In this document: positions 50,789 to 59,391 of the stretch, piece after piece
Numbering within the stretch: the first letter of the stretch is position 1
How the letters are laid out: every line of letters begins with the position of its first letter
NCBI GenBank assembly: GCA_015075725.1
Contig: JABTTV010000001.1
Coordinates: 4,021,223-4,085,222, forward strand
Direction: 5' to 3'
Source of the DNA: Anaerolineales bacterium
Lineage (GTDB): Bacteria; Chloroflexota; Anaerolineae; Anaerolineales; Villigracilaceae
DNA: 64,000 nucleotides
The notes under the pieces: generated by a model
The model's database searches: none
Seen by the model: the letters and a program-made list of their open reading frames with translations, nothing else
What the model was told of the DNA's origin: nothing
Translations under genes and position numbers: made by a program

Positions 50789-51430
50789 ATGAAATCCATC
50801 GACACTCATACGCACGCGTTCGTTGTACCGCCCGCCTCCCTTCCGGACCTCAAACCTGCATCCCGCCTGATCGTCCTTGTGCCTGATTTGGATGTGGATT
50901 TCCCGGCGTTTGCGCAAAAACTCAAAGGGTTGGCAAAAGCCATTGAAAGCCGGGTCCAACTCCTCGGTCTGAGCAGGGATGCGGCACACGAACCTGGAAT
51001 TCGCAGACGCCTGGTGACAATCTCCGCCATGGTGGAAGAAAAGGATATCTTCGTCGAATCGACCGTGGAAATCGGCAGGGACTGGGTGGATGCGGTCAAG
51101 TCATACTGGCGTGAAGGGGATGTGATCGTCTGTTTCGCCGAATACCGCCCCGGGTTCAATGACAAGCCGCTGGCGCAAATCCTCGAAACAAGATTGAACG
51201 CTCCTATTTACATCATATCCGGACTTTATCACGAACCGGTAAGGACAAACTCTTCGTTGAAGAAAAGCATACTTGGGTGGACTGGCTCGATCACCCTCCT
51301 GTTCGGTTTCTTTGTACTACAAGTCAAACTCATGGAATATCCACAGGACATGATACATTCTATTGGTCTATACGCATCCATTCTCGCAGAAACTGCTTCG
51401 ATCTGGTTCTGGAACAATCTTTTCACCTAG
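50789..51430 (+). CDS. unknown protein with C-terminal membrane helices, in the KimA locus
   Basis: A 213-residue protein; the ATG at 50789 has AGAGGTG before it (frame open from 50609). It begins MKSIDTHTHAFVVPP, has a soluble alpha/beta-like part (LIVLVPDLDVDFPAFAQKLKGLAKAIE, RVQLLGLSRDAAHEPGIRR, DVIVCFAEYRPGFNDKPLAQILE) and ends with two hydrophobic helices (about 158-176 and 187-207). The alternation of strands and helices is compatible with a USP-like nucleotide fold, but no signature confirms that. It lies 13 bases before the KimA-type gene and is likely its accessory. Confidence 0.75.
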   Translation: MKSIDTHTHAFVVPPASLPDLKPASRLIVLVPDLDVDFPAFAQKLKGLAKAIESRVQLLGLSRDAAHEPGIRRRLVTISAMVEEKDIFVESTVEIGRDWVDAVKSYWREGDVIVCFAEYRPGFNDKPLAQILETRLNAPIYIISGLYHEPVRTNSSLKKSILGWTGSITLLFGFFVLQVKLMEYPQDMIHSIGLYASILAETASIWFWNNLFT

Positions 51431-51443
51431 GCTTCGGAAAAAA

Positions 51444-53411
51444 ATGATCAATCAAGAAGAAATTTCAAAATCCCCGATCATCGAACGGGATACATTACAT
51501 AAACCTTCCCCTAGTCTGCGCTCATGGCTGATCGGGCGCCCCCTCTCCACTGCAGACGCTCCGCATCAGACAATCGGCAAGCTGGTGGGGCTGGCTGTCT
51601 TTGCATCCGATGCGCTTTCGTCGACTGCGTACGCGACCCAGGAGATTCTCGTCATCCTCGCAGCAGCCGGGTCGATCGCGTACGGTTACGTGTTTCCCAT
51701 TTCTATCGCCATTGTCATCCTGTTGGGAATCGTCACTATTTCCTACGAACAAACCATCCATGCCTACCCAGATGGCGGCGGCGCATACATTGTGGCTCGC
51801 GATAATCTTGGAGAGTTCCCCGCGCTCATTGCCGGAGCCGCCCTGCTGACAGATTACATATTAACCGTTTCGGTTTCCATCGCATCCGGAGTAGCACAAA
51901 TCACCTCTGCATTCCCTTTTCTATACGACTATCGCGTCTTTCTTTCCGTCAGTTTCATCCTTTTTGTTATGTTGATGAACTTGCGCGGGGTCAAGGAATC
52001 GGGTACGGCATTTGCCATTCCCACCTATTTCTTCGTAACCATGATGTTCATCACCGTCGGGTTGGGTATGTTCCGGCTTTTTGTAACCGGAACCCTTGGA
52101 ATGGTCGTTGACCCGCCTGAATTGGAAATGCTTGACGAAATTTCAGCCATAACGCCATTTCTGATCCTGCACGCATTTGCCAGCGGAACGACTGCCCTGA
52201 CAGGCGTCGAAGCCATCTCGAATGGGATCACTGCCTTCAAAGAACCTCGCAGCAAAAATGCAGGTATCACGCTAATATGGATGTCGCTCATCCTTGGTTC
52301 GCTCTTCCTCGGAATATCCTTCCTTTCCAGAGAGATCGGCGCAATCCCATCCGAGAGTGAAACGGTGATCTCGCAGCTGGCGCGGACTGTATTTGCCGGG
52401 CGCGGGACTTTATACCTGATGTTGCTCGGAGCAACCACAGTCATCCTTATCATGGCGGCGAACACCGCCTTTGCGGATTTTCCCCGGCTGGGCGCGCTGG
52501 TCGCCAAGGATGGGTTCCTTCCGCGACAACTCAACTATCGCGGAAGCCGCCTCGTTTACTCGCGAGGAATTATCGCGCTTGCTGCAATTGCATCTGTCAT
52601 TTTGATCATCTTCCAGGCAAGCGTGACCCGTCTCATTCCGCTGTATGCGATCGGTGTTTTCCTCTCATTCACTTTGTCACAAGCCGGCATGGCATTGCGC
52701 TGGCGCAAGATCGGCGGTCTCCAACCGGGAGAGGAAAAAGCAGAGCGCGGATCGACCCTGCTATATGTCAAGGACTGGGCTCAAAAAATGTCCATTAATG
52801 GATTTGGGGCTGCATGTACCGCTGTGGTCATGATGGTGTTTGCCGTTACCAAATTCAAGGATGGAGCCTGGGTGGTCTTGATCCTGATCCCCATACTGGT
52901 TGCAGTGTTCTGGCTGATCCATCGACATTACAAAAGTCTCGCAGGAAAACTCTCACTGGATAACTTTGGCGCGATTCCACCTCATACCATCCGCCACCGG
53001 GTGATCATGCCGGTCAGCGGCGTGCATCAGGGAACGCTGGCGGCGCTCCGCTATGCGCGGATGTTATCGGACGATATTACAGCCGTGCATGTCAGCATCG
53101 AACCTGCAGACGCGGAAAAGGTTAAGCAGAAATGGGAACGGTGGGGTGAAGGCGTGCGGATGGTAATGTTAAATTCTCCCTATCGCCTCTTTCTCGAGCC
53201 TTTATTGGAATACATCGCCGAAATATCCCGGGAACGCCAGCCTGGCGAAACCCTGACCATTGTCGTTCCGGAATTCATCTCGAACAGCCCGTTGACGGGA
53301 GCACTTCATACCAATACTGCCGACCTGTTCCGCAGTCAACTGAAGCGCCAGCAGGGAATCGTGATCATCAACGTCCCCTACCATGTGCACGACGACGATC
53401 TGGTTCATTAA
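51444..53411 (+). CDS. kimA: KimA-type potassium importer (APC/KUP superfamily)
   Basis: ATG 51444 is chosen; the frame is open from 51363. The 655-residue product has about twelve helices in residues 40-510 and a cytoplasmic C-terminal domain (about 520-655). Family features are strong: LAVFASDALSSTAYATQEILVILA, YPDGGGAYIVARDNLGE, LTDYILTVSVSIASGVAQITSAFP, ALTGVEAISNGI, IPLYAIGVFLSFTLSQAGM and, in the C-terminal part, DDITAVHVSIEP and VVPEFI. B. subtilis KimA imports K+ with protons and its C-terminal domain binds c-di-AMP. The kinase/regulator pair upstream suggests local regulation. Confidence 0.85.
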   Translation: MINQEEISKSPIIERDTLHKPSPSLRSWLIGRPLSTADAPHQTIGKLVGLAVFASDALSSTAYATQEILVILAAAGSIAYGYVFPISIAIVILLGIVTISYEQTIHAYPDGGGAYIVARDNLGEFPALIAGAALLTDYILTVSVSIASGVAQITSAFPFLYDYRVFLSVSFILFVMLMNLRGVKESGTAFAIPTYFFVTMMFITVGLGMFRLFVTGTLGMVVDPPELEMLDEISAITPFLILHAFASGTTALTGVEAISNGITAFKEPRSKNAGITLIWMSLILGSLFLGISFLSREIGAIPSESETVISQLARTVFAGRGTLYLMLLGATTVILIMAANTAFADFPRLGALVAKDGFLPRQLNYRGSRLVYSRGIIALAAIASVILIIFQASVTRLIPLYAIGVFLSFTLSQAGMALRWRKIGGLQPGEEKAERGSTLLYVKDWAQKMSINGFGAACTAVVMMVFAVTKFKDGAWVVLILIPILVAVFWLIHRHYKSLAGKLSLDNFGAIPPHTIRHRVIMPVSGVHQGTLAALRYARMLSDDITAVHVSIEPADAEKVKQKWERWGEGVRMVMLNSPYRLFLEPLLEYIAEISRERQPGETLTIVVPEFISNSPLTGALHTNTADLFRSQLKRQQGIVIINVPYHVHDDDLVH

Positions 53412-53439
53412 CTACGTCAATCGCACCAGTCTCATAATC

Positions 53440-53468
53440 AAAAGACTCCCTCGGGTTGGGAGTCTTTT
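53440..53468. terminator. bidirectional terminator between KimA gene and tRNA-Pro
   Basis: AAAAGACTCCC (53440-53450), loop of seven, exact complement at 53458-53468. It ends the rightward kimA transcript and the leftward tRNA transcript. Confidence 0.85.
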
Positions 53469-53480
53469 CTTTCGATGCTG

Positions 53481-53554
53481 TCGGGGTGCCGAGATTTGAA
53501 CTCGGGACCTCACGGACCCGAACCGTGCGCTCTACCGGTCTGAGCCACACCCCG
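53481..53554 (-). tRNA. tRNA-Pro (anticodon CGG)
   Basis: A 74-nt cloverleaf on the minus strand, 5' end at 53554. Acceptor stem CGGGGTG/CACCCCG, D stem GCTC/GAGC, anticodon stem CACGG/CCGTG with loop TTCGGGT and anticodon CGG at 53520-53518, T stem CCGAG/CTCGG with loop TTCAAAT, discriminator A. The 3' CCA is not encoded. The first acceptor base C1 is typical of bacterial proline tRNAs. Confidence 0.95.
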
Positions 53555-53651
53555 ATTAAACAGCGGGCAGATTATACCATTGCCATTTGATTTGGCAAGC
53601 AATTTATCAAACCGGTTGTTTAACAAGTTTACAGACCTCTTCTACAGCACA

Positions 53652-54572
53652 TCACGGATTTAGAATCACTTCAATCGTGTAAAGATAGACCAATTTGCCG
53701 AAATCCGGATCGCTGATGGAAAGCAAGGGATTTTCTTGTCGGAATGTCAGGCGGGCGGGAGTAGACTCACTGACCTTGTAGGGGATCACGGTCTCGAACG
53801 GCTGGGTATCGATCCCGTTTATTTCGAGGATGCGCGTGCCAAGCGGTTTGCCCTCTTGAGAGATCAATTCCGCCACGAAGGGTTGGTCATTATAAGGCCA
53901 GATACGCCCTTTCAACGCCACCTGGCCCGCGTAAAAATTCGTCTTTTCCTTGAAGCCATCCATGGCGATGCGCTCATAGATGAAATTCCCAGGCGGGTTG
54001 ACCTGCGGCGTACCGATGGAATACAGCAAGACCGGCATGGTATTCAGTGCCTGTATCCTGCCAAAATCATCCTTCGAGCTGATACGAATATAACCCGCTT
54101 CGGAAACTGCGCGGATCTCAAAGGCGAACTCGAAGCGCTGAAAGATTCCAAGCGGATTCCGCTCCAGTTTCTGAATGAACCGCTGAAGCACGCGTCCGTC
54201 TTCGCCGAGCAGGTCGACCTGAATCCGGTCACTTTCTCCCGCGGCAATGATGGCATTCATCACAAACGGCGAAGTCAGGCTCGACATCGGACCCGGCGCA
54301 ATAAAGCGGATTTGCGCGTATTCGGTGAAGCCGGCCGCCAGGGTCGGTGTGACGGTTGGAATCTCAGGCTGGGAAATCGGCGGTTCCGGTGTGTTTGTCA
54401 GTGTGGCAGTCGGAGTCAATGCGGCGGCTGTGGCAAACGCCGCCTGACCGGTCAACGCAACCACTGTCGGCAGGTAATCGGGCGGGAGGGGTGTGGCAGT
54501 GGAAGCAGCCCGGGATGTGCAGGCAGATACAAGTCCAAGAAGTGAGGCGAGAACGATAAGTCTGGATTTCAT
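53652..54572 (-). CDS. lipoprotein with an immunoglobulin-like (Gmad2-type) domain
   Basis: The ATG at 54572 gives the lipoprotein signal MKSRLIVLASLLGLVSAC (lipobox LVSAC); the frame runs to 54617. The 306-residue product has a Pro/Thr-rich linker (about 25-75) followed by beta-rich regions, including AQIRFIAPGPMSSLTSPFVMNA, like the Gmad2 spore-germination domain. It likely sits on the outside of the membrane. No catalytic residues are evident. Confidence 0.75.
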   Translation of the reverse strand: MKSRLIVLASLLGLVSACTSRAASTATPLPPDYLPTVVALTGQAAFATAAALTPTATLTNTPEPPISQPEIPTVTPTLAAGFTEYAQIRFIAPGPMSSLTSPFVMNAIIAAGESDRIQVDLLGEDGRVLQRFIQKLERNPLGIFQRFEFAFEIRAVSEAGYIRISSKDDFGRIQALNTMPVLLYSIGTPQVNPPGNFIYERIAMDGFKEKTNFYAGQVALKGRIWPYNDQPFVAELISQEGKPLGTRILEINGIDTQPFETVIPYKVSESTPARLTFRQENPLLSISDPDFGKLVYLYTIEVILNP

Positions 54573-54622
54573 TTTCAACGTAACGAAGGCGGGTCGGGAA
54601 AGCATTTCCAGGCTCAAGGTAA

Positions 54623-56119
54623 TTACAACCCGTAAATCTCGCCGTACTTTTCCGTCAAGTAGCGGACATATGCAGCCGAGTCGATATCATTTCCAGTGAC
54701 CTTCCGCACCAGGTCGCGCGGATCATATTTGTGCCCATACTGATGGATGTTTTTTCTCAACCATTCGCGCAGTTCTGCGAATTGACCCTTTCGAATTTGC
54801 TCTTCGAGATTCCTGATCTCTTTATTGATCCTCTCCCACAACTGCGCAGAGATGATATTGCCGAGCGCGTAAGTGGAAAAATAACCAATGGAACCGTATG
54901 ACCAGTGAATATCCTGCAGGACGCCCTGCGAATCACTGGGGGGCGTGACGCCGAGGTAATCGTGCATCCTGGCATTCCAGATTTCTGGAAGGTCCTTGAC
55001 CGCGATGCTGCCTTCCACCATGCCGATCTCGATCTCGAGGCGAAGCATGATATGCAGGTTATAGGTGGCTTCATCCGCGTTGACCCGGATCAGACTTGGC
55101 TCGACCTTGTTGATCGCCTTATAGAACGCCTTGACATTCACGCCGTTCAGTTGTGACGGGAAGGCTTTTTTCAACTCCGGATAAAAATGTTCCCAGAAGG
55201 GAAGCGATCGGCCGACGAGATTCTCCCACATGCGGGATTGCGATTCGTGCACTGCAAGCGATGTGCCGCTTGCAAGGGGTGTGCGCTCATAAGCGGGGTT
55301 ACCCCCGAGTTCGTACAAAGCGTGACCGCACTCGTGCATGGCGCTGAACAGCGTGGCAAGCGGCGAGTTCTTTTCGAAACGATTCGTGATTCGCACATCG
55401 TCCACGCTGAAGGTGGTCTCGAAGGGATGCGGCGCTTTATCCTGCCTGCCGCGCCTGAAATCGTATCCGAATTTCCTGATGACGGTTTCGCCAAAATCCC
55501 AAACCTTCTTTTCATTGAATGATTTTTTAAGAAAGTCGCTTTTCACCTGTTTGGCTTCGCCGATGGCTTTGATCAACGCAACCTGTTTCGGGCGCAGGTT
55601 GCCGAATATTTCGCGAACTTCGGCGGTTGGCAGGCCCGGTTCGTAATCATCCAAAAGCACATCGTACGGATGATCGGCGGGAGGGAAGAACGAAACATAC
55701 TTCTTGATCAATTCCAGGTTCTTTTCGAGATGCGGCCGGAAGATGGAAAAATCCGATTTGCCTTTTGCCTCCACCCATGCCTCGACCGCTTTCGTAGAAA
55801 CCATCGCCTGCTCCGCCACAAACTCTGGCGGGACGCGTTTTGCCTTTTCGTAATCGCGCGCCGCCACACGGACTATCGCCCCTTCGTCGGTTTCGGGATC
55901 CGTATATTCCTTTTTCAGTTCCTCGAGCAAACTTCCCATTTCATCGGAAGTGAATTTTTCCTGCGCGATCTTCCCCAATGTGGCAAGCTGCTGGCCGCGC
56001 GCCTCCGCCCCTCCGGGCGGCATGTTCACCTGCTGATCCCACGACAACACCGACGCCGCGCGATTCAGATCGAATACTTCGCCGATCATTTCCTTGAATT
56101 TATTCAATTTATCAGACAT
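54623..56119 (-). CDS. carboxypeptidase Taq / M32 metallopeptidase
   Basis: A 498-residue M32 protein. The zinc motif HECGH is at residues 262-266 (SAMHECGHALYELGG). Other conserved pieces: LSWDQQVNMPPGGAEARGQQLATL near the N-terminus, GVNVKAFYKAINKVEPSLIRVNADEATYNLHIMLRLEIE and DIHWSYGSIGYFSTYALGNIISAQLW. It removes C-terminal residues from peptides in the cytoplasm, with broad specificity but usually not proline. Confidence 0.95.
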   Translation of the reverse strand: MSDKLNKFKEMIGEVFDLNRAASVLSWDQQVNMPPGGAEARGQQLATLGKIAQEKFTSDEMGSLLEELKKEYTDPETDEGAIVRVAARDYEKAKRVPPEFVAEQAMVSTKAVEAWVEAKGKSDFSIFRPHLEKNLELIKKYVSFFPPADHPYDVLLDDYEPGLPTAEVREIFGNLRPKQVALIKAIGEAKQVKSDFLKKSFNEKKVWDFGETVIRKFGYDFRRGRQDKAPHPFETTFSVDDVRITNRFEKNSPLATLFSAMHECGHALYELGGNPAYERTPLASGTSLAVHESQSRMWENLVGRSLPFWEHFYPELKKAFPSQLNGVNVKAFYKAINKVEPSLIRVNADEATYNLHIMLRLEIEIGMVEGSIAVKDLPEIWNARMHDYLGVTPPSDSQGVLQDIHWSYGSIGYFSTYALGNIISAQLWERINKEIRNLEEQIRKGQFAELREWLRKNIHQYGHKYDPRDLVRKVTGNDIDSAAYVRYLTEKYGEIYGL

Positions 56120-56260
56120 TCACTTTCTCCTGTTCCTTGTGACTTTTACGCCTCAAACCGGACCTGAACTTGATTCCCCTCCCCAAACCATCCTCACCCT
56201 GAGAGCGCAGCCCCTTGATTTTATCCTAAGTTGCAAGTTCGATCCCCCAATATAAAAACA

Positions 56261-56287
56261 GCGGGCAGGATACGGATACCTGCCCGC
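56261..56287 (-). terminator. terminator of the cytochrome gene
   Basis: GCGGGCAGG (56261-56269) and CCTGCCCGC (56279-56287); read on the minus strand the hairpin is followed by TGTTTTTAT. It lies 24 bases after the cytochrome stop. Confidence 0.75.
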
Positions 56288-56310
56288 CGCGAGTGACTAA
56301 GCCGCTATGA

Positions 56311-57213
56311 TCATTCCGTGTATTGCGGAAGTTCCGGCAGCGATTGTAAATACATGTAGATCGCCTTCAATTCATCGTCGTGGAATTTGCCGTAATCCTG
56401 CCAGGGCATCAGGGTGGAGTCCAATTCATGTCCGCCCGGCGTGACGCCTGTGCGAATCGTATTGATGAAATCCTCTTCACTCCAAAAAGCGAGTTCACCG
56501 CCTGGGGTCAGGTTGGGGGAAATTTTAGTGATGGTCGGGTCGGGGAACGGACCGCCGTTCAAATCGGGACCATGGCACAAGCGGCAATCGTGAGTATCCA
56601 TTAAATATTTACCATACTCAACGCTTACGCCGGGTTCAGGGGCGGCGACATGAATATCGTGTGTGACCGTTTCGACAGGCATTGGCGGGAGCATGCCCGC
56701 TGTATACAATATTTTTGCGAGCGGTGTGAAATCTGCTCCATTGGTTGCCCGGTCCACTGGCGGGACTGTCTTGATGTAGGCGATTACCGCCGCCAGCTCT
56801 TCATCGCTCATAAAAGCTGTGGAAACGACCGCGGGCATGAATATCGGCTTGCCTTCCCTGTCAATTCCATGCCGGATGGCACGGACAAAATCCTCGGTAG
56901 TATATGTGCTTCCGATACCGCCGTCACCGCTTGTCAGGTTAGCGGATTGAATAGTGCCCAGCGCCGGATCGTTGAAAAACTCCAAATCCCCGCCAAGATC
57001 TTCTCCGTGACAACCCTGACAAAGCACTTCAGCGCGATGCCTGCCAAGCTCAAGGCTGGCTTCATCGGTCGGTAACACAAGATCTGATGGCGGGAAATCA
57101 TAGGTCTTGTTCATACGGCTGTTGCCGATCGAAAACATGGCAAGCCCGGCAACGATAATCAACCCAATCAATGAAGCGAGTACGATCCCAATCCATTTAA
57201 ATATTTTCTTCAC
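56311..57213 (-). CDS. membrane-anchored di-haem cytochrome c
   Basis: A 300-residue protein with an N-terminal anchor helix (about 7-27) and two cytochrome c domains with haem motifs CQGCH (EVLCQGCHGEDLGG) and CRLCH (HDCRLCHGPDLNG). Methionine ligands are likely in PIFMPAV and STLMPWQDYG. Such proteins transfer electrons at the outer face of the membrane. Its presence shows that some electron transfer outside fermentation is possible; the partner is not in this window. Confidence 0.9.
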   Translation of the reverse strand: MKKIFKWIGIVLASLIGLIIVAGLAMFSIGNSRMNKTYDFPPSDLVLPTDEASLELGRHRAEVLCQGCHGEDLGGDLEFFNDPALGTIQSANLTSGDGGIGSTYTTEDFVRAIRHGIDREGKPIFMPAVVSTAFMSDEELAAVIAYIKTVPPVDRATNGADFTPLAKILYTAGMLPPMPVETVTHDIHVAAPEPGVSVEYGKYLMDTHDCRLCHGPDLNGGPFPDPTITKISPNLTPGGELAFWSEEDFINTIRTGVTPGGHELDSTLMPWQDYGKFHDDELKAIYMYLQSLPELPQYTE

Positions 57214-57289
57214 CTCTAAATCTCCTATTCTAAATTTATTATTTCGCTTGTCGATCCATTAATCAGCGCCTATCTATTCAAGGCAACTT

Positions 57290-57400
57290 AAATCGCCCGG
57301 CGCTTTTAGGCGTCATGCTGAGCAAAGCACCTCTACAATTGTCTCGGAAACCCTTCGTTGCGCCTTTAGCGCTACTCAGGGCGGCAATATGTGAGGTGAT
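57290..57400. repeat. repeat-like stretch in an intergenic gap
   Basis: CGTCATGCTGAGCAAAGCAC at 57311-57330 and further GC-rich pieces to about 57390 look like the half-degenerate remains of the CTGAGC-type interspersed repeats. I could not define clean ends. No gene is seen in 57214-57425. Confidence 0.35.
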
Positions 57401-57425
57401 TTCTTATTACTCTGAATCGTGTCGA

Positions 57426-57869
57426 TTAGTTGAGCCGCCTGATCCGCGGCGAGGTATTATAAAGACCGACGAAGAAGAACCCTGCTGCAACGACCAGCCA
57501 GAGCGCTGGCAGAAAATATCCAAGAGCGGAGGTCATGAATCGACCGCTCCACTGGGCGTAAAAGGCGATCAGGCTGATCCCAAACGATGCCAGAAACCCG
57601 ACTACGAAAACAGCGGTCCGCAATTTGGAAACGTTCTCGTTGCGCGCCATCAAGAATAAAACCCCCAACGAGAGGCAAAAGATACTAAATCCAAACCTCA
57701 TAAAATCGAACCCGGATCCGGAGAAAAGCCCCGCCACACCTTCGATCATGTACCAGGTGCCGCCGAGCGTAAGCATACGTTTTGGTGTCATCGCGATTCT
57801 CCTCTCAAAATGCCAGTCGAGTTTTATCCTTGGTGATCTTATTTCATTTTCCAACTCTTCGTCTGACAT
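57426..57869 (-). CDS. membrane protein with four helices, unknown
   Basis: A 147-residue protein. GGGAG stands before ATG 57869; a second possible start is at 57791. Helices at about 36-50, 55-75, 83-104 and 115-138. It is three bases downstream of the DUF3052 stop on the same strand and likely cotranscribed. No family was recognised. Confidence 0.7.
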   Translation of the reverse strand: MSDEELENEIRSPRIKLDWHFERRIAMTPKRMLTLGGTWYMIEGVAGLFSGSGFDFMRFGFSIFCLSLGVLFLMARNENVSKLRTAVFVVGFLASFGISLIAFYAQWSGRFMTSALGYFLPALWLVVAAGFFFVGLYNTSPRIRRLN

Positions 57870-57872
57870 CGT

Positions 57873-58289
57873 CTATTTCTCCCTGTTAGACCGTCGGATC
57901 ATCAATTTCAATCCGGACCATAGATCGCTCACCGAACAGACCTTCACATCCACAAAGCCGAGCGGCAGGGCAATCTCACGGATCACATCTTCGGTAATAT
58001 CGGTTGGGACCTTCGCCGATTTTTTAGGCCATGAAACCCAAACGAATCCGTCCTGAGCAAGTTTGGTTCGCAGGGTGGAAAGTACGGCGTCCAGGAATCC
58101 CCGTTCAGTGGCGAAGACATGCGCCGCCCTTATGGGAGGGGTCACATTCGAAGCCAGCGCCACGCCTTTCGGTAACTCTCCCAGCCAGCCTTTATATTCG
58201 CGCGGCACGTTGATCGTCAGGACGCGAAGAGGCGGGGTGGTAAATCCGAGTTTTTTATATAAAGGGGTTCCAGAGTAGCCAGACGCCAT
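57873..58289 (-). CDS. DUF3052 family protein
   Basis: A 138-residue protein. MASGYSGTPLYKKLGF at the start and the pattern LVRILWVSWPKKSAKV-like DGFVWVSWPKKSAKVPTDITEDVIREIALPLGFVDVKVCSVSDLWSGLKLMIR match the DUF3052 family. The start is at ATG 58289: TATAAT (58303-58298 on the minus strand) lies eight bases before it, so the transcript may be leaderless. The TTG at 58298 is not needed. Role unknown. Confidence 0.85.
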   Translation of the reverse strand: MASGYSGTPLYKKLGFTTPPLRVLTINVPREYKGWLGELPKGVALASNVTPPIRAAHVFATERGFLDAVLSTLRTKLAQDGFVWVSWPKKSAKVPTDITEDVIREIALPLGFVDVKVCSVSDLWSGLKLMIRRSNREK

Positions 58290-58305
58290 ATGCCCCAATT
58301 ATAAA

Positions 58306-58333
58306 CAAAAGCCGGGCTTGACTCCGGCTTTTG
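58306..58333. terminator. bidirectional terminator
   Basis: CAAAAGCCGG (58306-58315) and CCGGCTTTTG (58324-58333), ten-base perfect stem. It ends the leftward MerR/aldo-keto operon 30 bases after its last stop and stands next to the -10 box of the DUF3052 gene. Confidence 0.85.
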
Positions 58334-58363
58334 TGTTTTCTATATTACAAGTCCGACGGGAGG

Positions 58364-59383
58364 CTATCCCTTTTCCAGCTTTTTATACGTCTCTCCGAAA
58401 AGCAAATTCCCAACGTGATCGCTCTTCAAGAAGGCAAGTGGGAAGCCCAATTTGAATTCCGCCACCGCATCCAATACCGCCATTTGTTCTGATGTAAGCC
58501 GAACGCCGAGGCAGCCAAGGTTGTCCTGGACCTGGGCAAGCGTCCTGCATCCCAAAATGGGAAGGATGTTCGGGTTTTTCTGGCGCACCCATGTCAAGGC
58601 AGCCTGCGCTGGTGAACAGCCGACCTCCCTTGCAATAGCCGCCACCGTTTCGCCAGCCTTAATCTCGCGTTCGCCGACCGATTTCTCGCGCCTCGGCTCA
58701 TCTGATATTTGACTGTACTTCCCTGTCAACACGCCGCCTTCCAACATCCCCCAGGTAAGGATGGAAAGTCCATATTCGCCCGCCATTGGAATCTCCGCGC
58801 GCTCGACCGCGCGATCCATGATTGAATACGGAACTTGAAGCGCAGCAGGCCGTGCCCATCCGTACTCCATGCATCTTGCGAGCGCATAAGAGACGACCCA
58901 TGCAGGCGTATCCGAAAACGCGAAATACAAAACTTTTCCCGAAGCGATCAGGGAATTGGCTGCGTGCAAGACCTCATCGATGGAGGTGCGAAAATCCCAC
59001 ATGTGAAGGTAAAGCAGGTCGATGTAATCGGTTTCCAATCGTTCCAGGCTTGTTTCCACCGAACGAAGCATGCTTTTACGGGAATTCCCGCCGTGGTTGG
59101 GGTCAGACGGATGCCCCTTTCCAACCCGCAGCGAATACTTCGTGGCGATCACGAAACGGTCCCGTTCGCCTTTGGTGAATTCCCCGATGAATTTCTCGCT
59201 CGTTCCGTTCGTGTAATTGCATGACGTATCGATGAAATTTCCTCCCGCTTCTGCGAAGGCATCGAACATCTGCCTGCTGACTTCCCTGGAGGCGCCCCAG
59301 CCCCAATCCTCGCCGAATGTCATTGTCCCAAGACATAACTCCGAAACGTTCAGTCCGCTGTTACCCAAGGTTTTATAAAGCAT
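58364..59383 (-). CDS. aldo/keto reductase
   Basis: A 339-residue protein with the AKR barrel. Catalytic tetrad positions: Asp in GNFIDTSCNYTNG, the Tyr in that same block (CNYTNGTSE), Lys in FVIATKYSL and His in DLLYLHMWD. The C-terminal part includes QAALTWVRQKNPNILPILGC. It should reduce aldehydes or ketones with NADPH. Nine bases behind the MerR stop, so it is the target gene of that regulator. Confidence 0.95.
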   Translation of the reverse strand: MLYKTLGNSGLNVSELCLGTMTFGEDWGWGASREVSRQMFDAFAEAGGNFIDTSCNYTNGTSEKFIGEFTKGERDRFVIATKYSLRVGKGHPSDPNHGGNSRKSMLRSVETSLERLETDYIDLLYLHMWDFRTSIDEVLHAANSLIASGKVLYFAFSDTPAWVVSYALARCMEYGWARPAALQVPYSIMDRAVERAEIPMAGEYGLSILTWGMLEGGVLTGKYSQISDEPRREKSVGEREIKAGETVAAIAREVGCSPAQAALTWVRQKNPNILPILGCRTLAQVQDNLGCLGVRLTSEQMAVLDAVAEFKLGFPLAFLKSDHVGNLLFGETYKKLEKG

Positions 59384-59391
59384 CGTTCCTC

